Positions 34,518 to 42,910 of a stretch of 64,000 nt of DNA are shown one piece after another. Every line of letters starts with the position of its first letter. Position 1 is the first letter of the stretch. The notes below the pieces were generated by a model that was given only the letters and a program-made list of their open reading frames with translations, was not told where the DNA came from and ran no database searches. The DNA lies in NCBI RefSeq assembly GCF_000192435.1, contig NZ_AEUD01000009.1, positions 1 through 64,000 of the forward strand, written 5' to 3'. This DNA comes from Gordonia neofelifaecis NRRL B-59395 (GTDB lineage Bacteria; Actinomycetota; Actinomycetes; Mycobacteriales; Mycobacteriaceae). The position numbers and the translations under genes were made by a program.

Positions 34518-36025
34518 CCACATCGCCTGCCGCATCGGGCGCCGGTGACACGCAGCGGAGTCCATGGCCCGCACTGTGGGCGCTGGTGATCGGCTTCTTC
34601 ATGGTGCTCGTCGATACGACGATCGTCTCGGTGGCGAACCCCGCCATCAAGGAAGCACTCGATCCCGACACCAACAACCTCGACAACGTGGTGTGGGTGA
34701 CCAGCGCATACCTGCTCGCATACGCGGTGCCGCTGTTGATCACCGGACGACTCGGCGACCGCTTCGGCCCCCGCAACCTCTATCTCATCGGCATCACCGT
34801 CTTCACCCTGTCGTCGCTCGGCTGCGGCCTGTCGAACACGCTGACGATGCTGATCGCCTTCCGCGCCGTCCAGGGCCTCGGCGCCGCGATGGTCACCCCG
34901 CAGACCATGGCCGTCATCACCCGGACGTTCCCGCCGCATCAGCGCGGCGCGGCGATGGGCTTGTGGGGCTCGGTCGCGGGCATCGCCATGCTCGTCGGCC
35001 CACTGGCCGGCGGTCTGCTCGTCGACCACGCCGGATGGGAGTGGATCTTCTTCGTCAACGTGCCCGTCGGCATCATCGGGTTCGCCGCCGCGTGGAAGCT
35101 CGTGCCGAAGCTGGAGACGCATCCGCATCGCTTCGACCTCGTCGGCGTCGCGATCAGCACCATCGGACTGTTCCTGATCGTCTTCGGGCTCCAAGAGGGC
35201 CAGAAGTACGACTGGGCCGCGTGGGTCTGGGTGATGGTGATCGGCGGCGTCGCGATCATGGCCCTGTTCCTCTGGCAGCAGTCGCGCACCTCGAGCGAAC
35301 CGCTGGTCCCGCTCGAGTTGTTCCGCGACCGGAACTTCTCGATCTCGAACATCGGCATCGCAGTCGTCGGCTTCGCCGTCACCAGCATGACGCTGCCGAT
35401 GATGTTCTTCATCCAGGTGGCGCGCGGCCTGAGCCCGACGAAGTCGGCATTGTTGCTGATCCCCATGGCGGTGCTGGCCGGCATCCTGGCGCCGCTCGCA
35501 GGCAAGCTGCTCGACCGCACCGACCCGCGCTTCCTGCTGGTCCCCGGCATCGGCCTCTACAGCGTGTCGTTGTTCTGGTACGCGTCGATGATGAACGCCG
35601 ACACCCCGATTCCGATGTTCCTGCTGCCCGCGGCGCTGATGGGCATCGCGAACGCCGGGATGTGGGGACCTCTCGCGACCACCGCGACGCGCAATCTCCC
35701 GCCTCGCCAGGCCGGGGCCGGGGCGGGCATCTACAACACCACGCGCCAGATCGGTTCGGTGATCGGTTCCGCCGCCATCGCGGCCGCGATGCAGGGCCGG
35801 CTGCAGGCCAACGTCCCCGGGGCCACCGGCACAGACAGCGTCGGCACCGGTTCCCTGCCCGACTTCCTCGTCGCGCCGTTCTCGACGGCGATGGCGCAGT
35901 CGATGCTGCTCCCCGCGGCGGTGCTGCTGATCGGCGTGGTCGCCGTGGCGTTCATGAAACGTCCCGAGAGCACCAAGCCGGAGTTCCGCGCATCGTTGAA
36001 GGCCGGCGCCGGCACTACCGTGTAG
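34514..36025 (+). CDS. MFS transporter, DHA2 (EmrB/QacA) family
   Basis: The 503-residue protein has 14 predicted helices. Helix 1 carries FFMVLVDTTIVSVANPAI, the DHA2 signature with DTTIV, and motif A is GRLGDRFGPRNLYLIG. The motif-C-like helix is GAAMGLWGSVAGIAMLVGPLAGGLLVD. It exports drugs or toxic organics by proton exchange and is coupled to the PadR gene. The substrate is unknown. Confidence 0.9.
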   Translation: MTTSPAASGAGDTQRSPWPALWALVIGFFMVLVDTTIVSVANPAIKEALDPDTNNLDNVVWVTSAYLLAYAVPLLITGRLGDRFGPRNLYLIGITVFTLSSLGCGLSNTLTMLIAFRAVQGLGAAMVTPQTMAVITRTFPPHQRGAAMGLWGSVAGIAMLVGPLAGGLLVDHAGWEWIFFVNVPVGIIGFAAAWKLVPKLETHPHRFDLVGVAISTIGLFLIVFGLQEGQKYDWAAWVWVMVIGGVAIMALFLWQQSRTSSEPLVPLELFRDRNFSISNIGIAVVGFAVTSMTLPMMFFIQVARGLSPTKSALLLIPMAVLAGILAPLAGKLLDRTDPRFLLVPGIGLYSVSLFWYASMMNADTPIPMFLLPAALMGIANAGMWGPLATTATRNLPPRQAGAGAGIYNTTRQIGSVIGSAAIAAAMQGRLQANVPGATGTDSVGTGSLPDFLVAPFSTAMAQSMLLPAAVLLIGVVAVAFMKRPESTKPEFRASLKAGAGTTV

Positions 36026-36027
36026 GC

Positions 36028-36927
36028 ATGTCGACTCCTGCGGGCCGCTTCGCGCCGTCTCCGTCCGGCGACCTGCACATCGGGAATCTCCGAACCGCGG
36101 TCCTGGCCTGGCTCTTCGCCCGGGCCACGGACCGCGGTTTCCTGATCCGGATGGAGGACCTCGACCGCGTCCGTCCCGGCGCCGACGTGCGGCAGCTCGA
36201 CGATCTGAAGGCGCTCGGCCTCGACTGGGACGAGCCGCTGATCAGACAGTCCGATCGGCTCGACGCATACCGGGCGGTCGTCGCCGAGATGGTCGACGCG
36301 GGAACCACTTTCGAGTGCTTCTGCACTCGCCGCGAGATCCTCGACGCGCCCAGCGCGCCGCACGCTCCGCAGGGCGCGTACCCGGGCACGTGCCGCGACC
36401 TGACCGAGGCCGAGCGGAACCGACGGCGCGCGGAACGCCCGGCGGCGATCCGGCTCCGCGCCGACATCGCCTCGTTCACCGTGCACGACGTGCTGCACGG
36501 TGAGTTCACCGGCGACGTCGACGACTTCGTCCTCGTCCGCAACGACGGCACGCCCGCCTACAACCTGGCGGTCGTCGTCGACGACGCCGCGTCCGGCATC
36601 GACCAGGTGGTGCGTGGGGACGATCTGCTCAGCTCCGCGCCGCGTCAGGCGTATCTCGCGACACTGCTGGGTCATCGTCCACCCGAGTACGCCCATGTGC
36701 CGATGGTGCTCAGCGAGCGGGGCACCCGGCTCGCCAAACGGGACGGCGCGGTCACCCTGACCGATCTCGCGGCTCACGGCGTCGACGCGGCCGCGGCCCT
36801 GTCGTCGATCGCCCGGTCGCTGGGTATGGCCGCGCCGAGCGAACCGGTGACACTGGAGACGATGGCCCGGCGATTCGACCCGGCGGCCCTGCCGCGCGAG
36901 CCGTGGGTGTTCGTCCCGCCGGAGTAG
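36028..36927 (+). CDS. gluQ: Glutamyl-Q tRNA(Asp) synthetase
   Basis: The 299-residue protein is a truncated GluRS-like enzyme lacking an anticodon domain. It has RFAPSPSGDLHIGN with a HIGH-type motif, LIRMEDLDRVRPG, and the KMSKS-equivalent RLAKRDG. A Cys cluster (CFCTRR...YPGTCRDL) matches the zinc site. It charges queuosine in the tRNA-Asp anticodon with glutamate. ATG 36028 is 3 bp after the MFS stop. Confidence 0.92.
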   Translation: MSTPAGRFAPSPSGDLHIGNLRTAVLAWLFARATDRGFLIRMEDLDRVRPGADVRQLDDLKALGLDWDEPLIRQSDRLDAYRAVVAEMVDAGTTFECFCTRREILDAPSAPHAPQGAYPGTCRDLTEAERNRRRAERPAAIRLRADIASFTVHDVLHGEFTGDVDDFVLVRNDGTPAYNLAVVVDDAASGIDQVVRGDDLLSSAPRQAYLATLLGHRPPEYAHVPMVLSERGTRLAKRDGAVTLTDLAAHGVDAAAALSSIARSLGMAAPSEPVTLETMARRFDPAALPREPWVFVPPE

Positions 36928-36963
36928 CCGCGGTCGGCCCCGCGACGCCGCCCGCTCGACACA

Positions 36964-37003
36964 CGACGAGGCCCGACCGGATCGTTCCGGTCGGGCCTCG
37001 TCG
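36964..37003. terminator. Bidirectional hairpin terminator
   Basis: CGACGAGGCCCGACCGGA (36964-36981) pairs perfectly with 36986-37003 (18 bp, 4-nt loop) between convergent gluQ and pckG. Confidence 0.85.
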
Positions 37004-37017
37004 TCGATCGTGAGGTG

Positions 37018-38850
37018 TCAGCTCAGGCGCGTGCGCAGCTGTGCCAGCTGGTCGGCCAGCTCTGCGGGCAGCTTGCCCTTGCCGTCGTCGACGAACTGGA
37101 ACCACTCGTCGATGGTCGGGAGCTCGTCACGCCACTCGTCGGCGTTGACGGCCAACGCCTCGGCGAGGTCTGCCTCCGCAACGTCCAGACCGGTCAGGTC
37201 CAGCTCGCTCGGTGCGGCGACGGTGCCGATCGGGGTCTCGACGCCCTCGACGCGACCCTCGATGCGATCGACCATCCACTTGAGGACACGGCTGTTCTCG
37301 CCGAAGCCCGGCCACAGGAAGCGGCCGTCCTCGCCGCGGCGGAACCAGTTGACGTAGAACACGGCGGGGAGCTGAGCGCCCTCCTTGTTGCCGATGTTCA
37401 GCCAGTGCTGCATGTAGTCACCGACGTGGTAACCCATGAACGGCAGCATCGCCATCGGGTCGCGGCGGACGGTGCCCACCTTGCCCTCGGCGGCGGCGGT
37501 CTGCTCCGAGCCGACGGTCGCACCCATGAACACGGCATGCTCCCAGTCGCGGGCCTGGGTCACCAGCGGCACGGTGGTCTTGCGACGTCCGCCGAACAGG
37601 ATCGCCGAGATCGGCACACCCTGCGGGTCGTCCCACTCCGGAGCCAGGGTCGGGCACTGCGCCATCGGGGTGCAGTACCGCGAGTTCGGGTGCGCGGCCT
37701 TCTCCCCGGATTCGGGCGTCCAGTCGTTGCCCTTCCAGTCGATCAGGTGAGCCGGGGCGTCGCCGTCGATGCCCTCCCACCAGACGTCGCCGTCGTCGGT
37801 GCGCGCGACGTTGGTGTAGATGGTGTTGCCCGCATCGACGGTCTTCATCGCGGTCGGGTTCGAGTCGTAGCTCGTGCCCGGCGCGACGCCGAAGAAGCCG
37901 AACTCCGGGTTCACGGCGTACAGGCGGCCGTCCTCACCGAAACGCATCCAGGCGATGTCGTCGCCGACGGTCTCGGCCTTCCAGCCTTCGAGGGTCGGAT
38001 CGATCATCGCGAGGTTGGTCTTACCGCAGGCCGACGGGAACGCGGCTGCGACGAAGTAGACCTTGTTCTCGGGGCTGGTGAGCTTGAGGATGAGCATGTG
38101 CTCGGCCATCCAGCCCTCGTCGTGAGCCATCGCCGAGGCGATGCGGAGCGCGTAGCACTTCTTGCCCAGCAGCGCGTTGCCGCCGTAGCCCGAACCGTAC
38201 GACCAGATCACCCGGTCCTCGGGGAAGTGCACGATGTACTTGTCGGTGTTGCACGGCCACGGCACGTCGGCCTGGCCCGGCTCGAGCGGAGCGCCGACCG
38301 AATGCAGGCCCTGGACGAAGAAGCCGTCCTCGCCGAGCGCCTCGAGAACCTTCGGGCCGACACGGGTCATCACGCGCATCGACAGCACGACGTACTCGGA
38401 GTCGGTGAGCTCGATGCCGAGTTTCGGATCGTCCGATCCCAGGGGACCCATGCAGAACGGGATGACGTACATGGTGCGTCCACGCATCGAACCGCGGTAC
38501 AGCTCGGTCATCGTCGCGCGCATCTCGGCGGGCTCGACCCAGTTGTTGGTGGGGCCGGCAGCCTCTTCGGTCTTGCTGCAGATGAAGGTGCGCGACTCGA
38601 CGCGAGCCACGTCAGCCGGGTCGGAGAGCGCCAGGTACGAATTGGGCTTGCGCTCGTCGTTCAGCTTGGTGATGGTTCCCGACTCCACCAGCTGCGCGGT
38701 GAGCCGATCCCACTCCTCGTCGCTGCCGTCCGACCAGACAACCCGGTCGGGCTGCGTCAATTCGGCAACCTCGGCCACCCAGGCGATCAGCCCGGCGTGC
38801 TTGGTGGGGGCGCTCCCGGGCTCGACACCCGGAATTGTCGCAGCGGTCAT
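37018..38850 (-). CDS. pckG: Phosphoenolpyruvate carboxykinase (GTP)
   Basis: The 610-residue cytosolic enzyme converts oxaloacetate and GTP to PEP for gluconeogenesis. It has the nucleotide loop [12 protein letters not shown] with the reactive active-site Cys of GTP enzymes. [22 protein letters not shown] and a guanine-binding [18 protein letters not shown] also fit. ATG 38850 gives the standard start. It is the first gene of a block syntenic with M. tuberculosis Rv0211-Rv0204c. It supports growth on fatty acids or alkanes, fitting the alk genes further on. Confidence 0.95.
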   Translation of the reverse strand: MTAATIPGVEPGSAPTKHAGLIAWVAEVAELTQPDRVVWSDGSDEEWDRLTAQLVESGTITKLNDERKPNSYLALSDPADVARVESRTFICSKTEEAAGPTNNWVEPAEMRATMTELYRGSMRGRTMYVIPFCMGPLGSDDPKLGIELTDSEYVVLSMRVMTRVGPKVLEALGEDGFFVQGLHSVGAPLEPGQADVPWPCNTDKYIVHFPEDRVIWSYGSGYGGNALLGKKCYALRIASAMAHDEGWMAEHMLILKLTSPENKVYFVAAAFPSACGKTNLAMIDPTLEGWKAETVGDDIAWMRFGEDGRLYAVNPEFGFFGVAPGTSYDSNPTAMKTVDAGNTIYTNVARTDDGDVWWEGIDGDAPAHLIDWKGNDWTPESGEKAAHPNSRYCTPMAQCPTLAPEWDDPQGVPISAILFGGRRKTTVPLVTQARDWEHAVFMGATVGSEQTAAAEGKVGTVRRDPMAMLPFMGYHVGDYMQHWLNIGNKEGAQLPAVFYVNWFRRGEDGRFLWPGFGENSRVLKWMVDRIEGRVEGVETPIGTVAAPSELDLTGLDVAEADLAEALAVNADEWRDELPTIDEWFQFVDDGKGKLPAELADQLAQLRTRLS

Positions 38851-38968
38851 GCGGATCTCCTCATCGAAACTCACGGTGGTGTGCGCGCAGTGGCTGTGCG
38901 AACGCATACTGTCCCGAGGATACGCCCGTTTCCGCTTTACCCGAACCCCCGGGCATCGCTACGTCCAC

Positions 38969-39361
38969 TCAATGCAGTCTGCCCAGCGTCGTCGGATTCC
39001 ACCCCTCGTCGGTTCCATCGATCGATGCGACGCTGACCTGCCCGTCTGCGTGCAGAATCGACAGCCGATCCACCCGAGCATCACCGTCGGCGTCGGAGAC
39101 GATCGCCGTCGACCCGTCGACTTCGCAGGTCAGCGAGTCTCGTACCCCGTCTCCGTCGGCGTCGAACTCCGCGGGCCCCAGATCCCAGAGTGTGCCGTCG
39201 GAGTAGCAGATCAGATGTTCGTGAAGGTCTGCACTCACCGCATCGACAGTGTCGCCCGACACAGTCCAGGCGTCCCAGTGGTCGGTCCCACTCGGAGTCG
39301 AGATGAGACCATCTTCACTATCTCGGGGGTCCTCGATCGCGCCGTCCATCGGTTCCATCAT
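38969..39361 (-). CDS. Small acidic DUF6802-like protein with Ca-binding-type loops
   Basis: The 130-residue acidic protein has two DxDxDG-type loops (EFDADGDGVRDSLTC and VSDADGDARVDRLSIL), the kind that bind calcium in EF-hand or thrombospondin type 3 repeats. A YSDGTLWDLGP segment recalls DUF6802. The start overlaps the upstream gene's stop (ATGATG). No signal peptide is seen, so it is probably intracellular. I cannot assign a function. Confidence 0.7.
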   Translation of the reverse strand: MMEPMDGAIEDPRDSEDGLISTPSGTDHWDAWTVSGDTVDAVSADLHEHLICYSDGTLWDLGPAEFDADGDGVRDSLTCEVDGSTAIVSDADGDARVDRLSILHADGQVSVASIDGTDEGWNPTTLGRLH

Positions 39362-40470
39362 CCGTGCGCGACTCGCGTTCGGCTCCAGATCTCCCGGGTG
39401 AACTGCGCCTCGGCCGCCCCGGCTCGCGCTGCGATGCGATGTTCCAGCCGCCCACGGCGGGCCGCGATGAACTCAGCCGCCCAGCGCTCCAGGCGGGCCC
39501 GTTCGGCCGCCGAGCGGCGGACGGTCACCACCCAGCCGGCCAAGGCGATCCCGGCCAGCAGCGCGAGCACCGTTCCGACCGCCCCCAGGCCGACCCACTG
39601 CAGCGCCGGAGTGATCACCATGCGCCCGACCCCGAACCCCATGGACGCTCCGACCAGCAGAACCATCGCGTCCTCCGGCCGGCGGCGGGCCTGCGGATGC
39701 GGAACATCCGGTCCACCGCGACTCTCCTCCCCCAGTGCCTGCGGCGCCGGGTTCCGGGACAGTCCGCAGATCGCCGCCGACCGAACCTGATCGAGCCGCT
39801 GCCCGAAGGAGGCGGCCGCGCGGCGCTCGAGTCCGTCGAGCACCGCGGGCAGCCAGGTCGTGAACTCCGGAGCCGTGCACGCCTCCGGCACCGACCTGCC
39901 CAGCTCGGTGACCGCGGCCCGGATCGCTTCGACGGCTTCGGCCCGCGCCGAGACGATGCCCGCACGCATCCCCGCGAGTCGATCGGCGCGGACCGCCGCC
40001 AACGGTTCCGACCGAGGCTCCTCCCGATGCACGACCGCCCGACGCGCCGGGACCGCGGCCGCCGGCCGCTCCCGACACCACTGCACGAGGGCAGGCACCC
40101 CCGACGACGCACTCTGGACCTCCGCGAGCACGGCCGCCGTCGCGAACACCGGCAGTCGCCGATCCGGGTCGAGTCGGGCCCGACTGGCTGCGAGCACTTT
40201 GGGCCATCCGGGGAAGGCGTCGACGCGGCAGGCGGCGAGGGCCGTCGGGACCTCGGCGTCGGCGAGCGCGGCCAACAGCACGTCCTCTTCATCACCGGCG
40301 GGCATGGACGAATCGATCGCCAGCACAGCCACCGCGACCTCGCCCGACACCGCGTCGACCTCGGCGACCGTCGTCGCCACCACCACCCGTTCGGTCCATC
40401 CGGCCGTCGCAACCGCCGCCGCCAGCCCGGCCGGATCCGCGCCGGCCATCCCCGCGATCAGCATCGTCAC
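39358..40470 (-). CDS. Unknown membrane-anchored protein (Rv0210-like position)
   Basis: The 370-residue protein has an N-terminal alpha/beta receiver-like segment (VAVAVLAIDSSMPAGDEEDVLLAALAD). A middle helical region (residues about 165-240) precedes two adjacent membrane helices (MVLLVGASMGFGVGRMVITPA and GLGAVGTVLALLAGIALAGWVV) and a charged helical tail. It lies next to a P-loop-like gene and overlaps it (ATGA), as the Rv0209/Rv0210 pair does. Function unknown; a GTPase-like membrane-associated pair is my speculation. Confidence 0.7.
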   Translation of the reverse strand: MTMLIAGMAGADPAGLAAAVATAGWTERVVVATTVAEVDAVSGEVAVAVLAIDSSMPAGDEEDVLLAALADAEVPTALAACRVDAFPGWPKVLAASRARLDPDRRLPVFATAAVLAEVQSASSGVPALVQWCRERPAAAVPARRAVVHREEPRSEPLAAVRADRLAGMRAGIVSARAEAVEAIRAAVTELGRSVPEACTAPEFTTWLPAVLDGLERRAAASFGQRLDQVRSAAICGLSRNPAPQALGEESRGGPDVPHPQARRRPEDAMVLLVGASMGFGVGRMVITPALQWVGLGAVGTVLALLAGIALAGWVVTVRRSAAERARLERWAAEFIAARRGRLEHRIAARAGAAEAQFTREIWSRTRVAHG

Positions 40471-41228
40471 CGGACCGACTCCAGAATCAATCGACTCTCG
40501 ACGGCTTCTCGATCGAAGCCGCGGGCCGCGTGGAGGCGGAGGCCCGACAGTCTGCGCGCCCGGCGCCCGCGCGCGATCTGCTCCGCCGACGCCGCGATCG
40601 GTGCGACGAGGGCGTCCACCCCACTCATCGACCGGAGCGCAGCGGTCACCGCTGCCGCCGACAGGTCCGGGGTCTCGCCGACCACCCGGAGGGCCGCCAC
40701 GAGTCCGGCTCGTCCGATGCCGGCGATGAATCGGGCCCTGATCTGCTGTTCCGCTGCCGACGTCGGCCGTCCCTCGTCGCCGAGCGCGGCGAATTCGGCG
40801 GCGCTGGTCGGGACGGCCACTCCGGCGGCGCTCCAGGCTCGGAGGACGCCGAGATCGTCCTCATCCAGATGCGCCGCGGCGAGCAGCCCCGACACCGTGA
40901 CCACCGGACGGCCCAGCTCCCGGCCCGCCACGTCCGCGAGCCGCGCGGCGTCGGGCCGGGTGTCCGCCTTGCCCGCGACCACGACGACCGGTATGTCCAC
41001 AGAGCCGATCGCCGTCCGATCGGCCTCCCGGACTTGGGCACCGATCGTCCTTATCAGCAGGTCCGGCGGATCGCCGTCGGGCTCGCGCCCCGGAACTCTC
41101 GCGACGACGCCGAATCGGGCAGCGAGCGCCGCCGCCAACGTCGAGCTTCCGGCGCCCGGGCAGCCCGTGACATCGATGACCAGCAGTGTCGAATCGGCCG
41201 GTTTCGCGGCTCGCAGCAGTTGATCCAC
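40467..41228 (-). CDS. P-loop NTPase-like protein with altered Walker A (Rv0209-like)
   Basis: The 253-residue protein starts at GTG 41228, 8 bases after a GGAGG site. A Walker A-like loop reads GCPGAGSST (22-30), with Ser28 where the catalytic lysine is expected. PVVVVAGKADTRPD resembles the NKxD guanine motif. The fold therefore looks GTPase-like but hydrolysis is doubtful. It is coupled to the membrane protein that follows and divergent from trmB. Confidence 0.7.
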   Translation of the reverse strand: MDQLLRAAKPADSTLLVIDVTGCPGAGSSTLAAALAARFGVVARVPGREPDGDPPDLLIRTIGAQVREADRTAIGSVDIPVVVVAGKADTRPDAARLADVAGRELGRPVVTVSGLLAAAHLDEDDLGVLRAWSAAGVAVPTSAAEFAALGDEGRPTSAAEQQIRARFIAGIGRAGLVAALRVVGETPDLSAAAVTAALRSMSGVDALVAPIAASAEQIARGRRARRLSGLRLHAARGFDREAVESRLILESVR

Positions 41229-41376
41229 CCCGTCCACCTCCCCCAAGGTGTTTGTGTGAACTGAACCTACCCCGCAGGTCCGACAATGTTCTGCGGTCGC
41301 CGAAATCGGACCCGCGATGTGGCTGTTTCGGGGTGTCCGTTGTGAGGGAGCACGGAAAATAGGACACCATGGACGT

Positions 41377-42165
41377 GTGAACACCGACGCCGCCGATGGA
41401 TCGGCGCCCGACACCGACCGCTCCCGCCTCTACCCGAGGGTGACCAGTTTCCGGTTCCGTCGCGGAACGCTGACCACCGGGCAGCAGCGCAACTGGGAGA
41501 GCCTGTGGCCGCAGCTGGGACGCGATCTGCGCACCGGTCCCGACCGCGCGGACGAGCCGCCGCTGGCGCCCGCCGAGTGGTTCGGCCGCGACGCACCGCT
41601 GATCATCGAGGTCGGCAGCGGCACCGGCATCTCGACCGCCGCGATGGCCGAGGCCGAGCCGGATGCGAACGTCGTGGCCGTCGAGGTGTATCAGCCCGGA
41701 CTCGCCCAGCTGGTGGGCCTCGTGGACCGTGCGGGCGTGAACAACGTGCGAATGATCCGCGGGGACGCGACCGTCGTCCTGTCCGAGCTCGTCGAGACCG
41801 ACTCGCTGACCGGGGTGCGCGTGTTCTTCCCGGACCCGTGGCCGAAGTCGCGTCATCACAAGCGCCGCTTCCTGCAGTCGGGAACCATCGAGCTGATCGC
41901 CGATCGGCTGAAGCCCGGCGGAGTGCTGCACATCGCGACCGACCACGCCGACTACGCCCTGTGGATCGCCGAACTGCTGGCGACCCAGCGACCGGACCGA
42001 CCGCATGTGGTTCCGCTGACCTTCGACTCACCGATTCTGCTCGACCGCCCGACCACGAAGTTCGAGGGTCGCGCGCAGGAGGAGGGACGCGAGGTCAACG
42101 AGTTCGTGTACGTCAAGCCCCATCCCAAGCCGGCCCGCGGCGAGACGAGTGAGGACAACGAATGA
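41377..42165 (+). CDS. trmB: tRNA (guanine-N7)-methyltransferase
   Basis: The 262-residue protein has the SAM motif IIEVGSGTGISTA and the TrmB signature RVFFPDPWPKSRHHKRR, plus IELIADRLKPGGVLHIATDH. It methylates G46 of tRNA. I use GTG 41377 (VNTDAADG); the open frame extends 20 codons further upstream without family features. It overlaps the NYN gene by ATGA. Adjacent to mmpL3 as in mycobacteria. Confidence 0.93.
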   Translation: MNTDAADGSAPDTDRSRLYPRVTSFRFRRGTLTTGQQRNWESLWPQLGRDLRTGPDRADEPPLAPAEWFGRDAPLIIEVGSGTGISTAAMAEAEPDANVVAVEVYQPGLAQLVGLVDRAGVNNVRMIRGDATVVLSELVETDSLTGVRVFFPDPWPKSRHHKRRFLQSGTIELIADRLKPGGVLHIATDHADYALWIAELLATQRPDRPHVVPLTFDSPILLDRPTTKFEGRAQEEGREVNEFVYVKPHPKPARGETSEDNE

Positions 42166-42815
42166 CCCCCGAGTTCGCCGAGTCGATCTCCGGCGAGGGC
42201 ACCACCCGTCGACTGCTCCTGGTCTGGGATGCCCCCAACATGGACATGGGCCTCGGCGGCATCCTCGGCGGACGGCCGACCGCCGCCCATCGGCCGCGCT
42301 TCGACGCTCTCGGCCGGTGGATCCTCAAACGCAACGCCGCTCTCGGCGCGACGCTCCACGCCGAGGTCGAGCCCGAGGCCACGGTCTTCACGAACATCGT
42401 CCCGGGCAGCGCCGACGTGGTGCGGCCCTGGGTCGAGGCGCTGCGGAATGTGGGCTACGCGGTCTTCGCGAAGCCGAAGCTGACCGAGGACAGCGACGTC
42501 GACGCCGACATGCTCGATCACATCCAGGTGCGACGTCACACACCCGGACTCGCCGGGGTGATCGTCGCCTCAGCCGATGGGCAGGCCTTCCGCGAGCCGC
42601 TGCTCGAACTCGCCGCCGAGGGGGTTCCGGTCACCGTCATCGGCTTCCGCGAACACGCGAGCTGGGCGCTGACCTGCGATGAGATCGAGTTCATCGACCT
42701 CGAGGAGATCCCCGGCGTGTTCCGTGAACCGCTGCCGCGTATCAGCCTCGACTCGCTGCCGGACGACGGCGCCTGGCTCACGCCGTTCCGCCCGCTCAGC
42801 GCTCTGCTCAAGTAG
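42162..42815 (+). CDS. NYN domain protein (PIN-like putative RNase)
   Basis: The 217-residue protein has the acidic residues of NYN nucleases: Asp in LLVWDAPNMDM, the DSDVDADMLDHIQ acidic patch and VIVASADGQAF. These coordinate metal for RNA cleavage in the family. It is coupled to trmB (ATGA) and precedes mmpL3, matching Rv0207c. Coupling to a tRNA methyltransferase suggests RNA processing, which is inference. Confidence 0.85.
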   Translation: MTPEFAESISGEGTTRRLLLVWDAPNMDMGLGGILGGRPTAAHRPRFDALGRWILKRNAALGATLHAEVEPEATVFTNIVPGSADVVRPWVEALRNVGYAVFAKPKLTEDSDVDADMLDHIQVRRHTPGLAGVIVASADGQAFREPLLELAAEGVPVTVIGFREHASWALTCDEIEFIDLEEIPGVFREPLPRISLDSLPDDGAWLTPFRPLSALLK

Positions 42816-42910
42816 ACAGGTCCGCACAACCTGAAACGGAACGCACGTTTTCTCAGTTAAGGCTGCGACAATCGCACTTTCGGGTACCCGCAAGTAGGAA
42901 GGACACCGGC

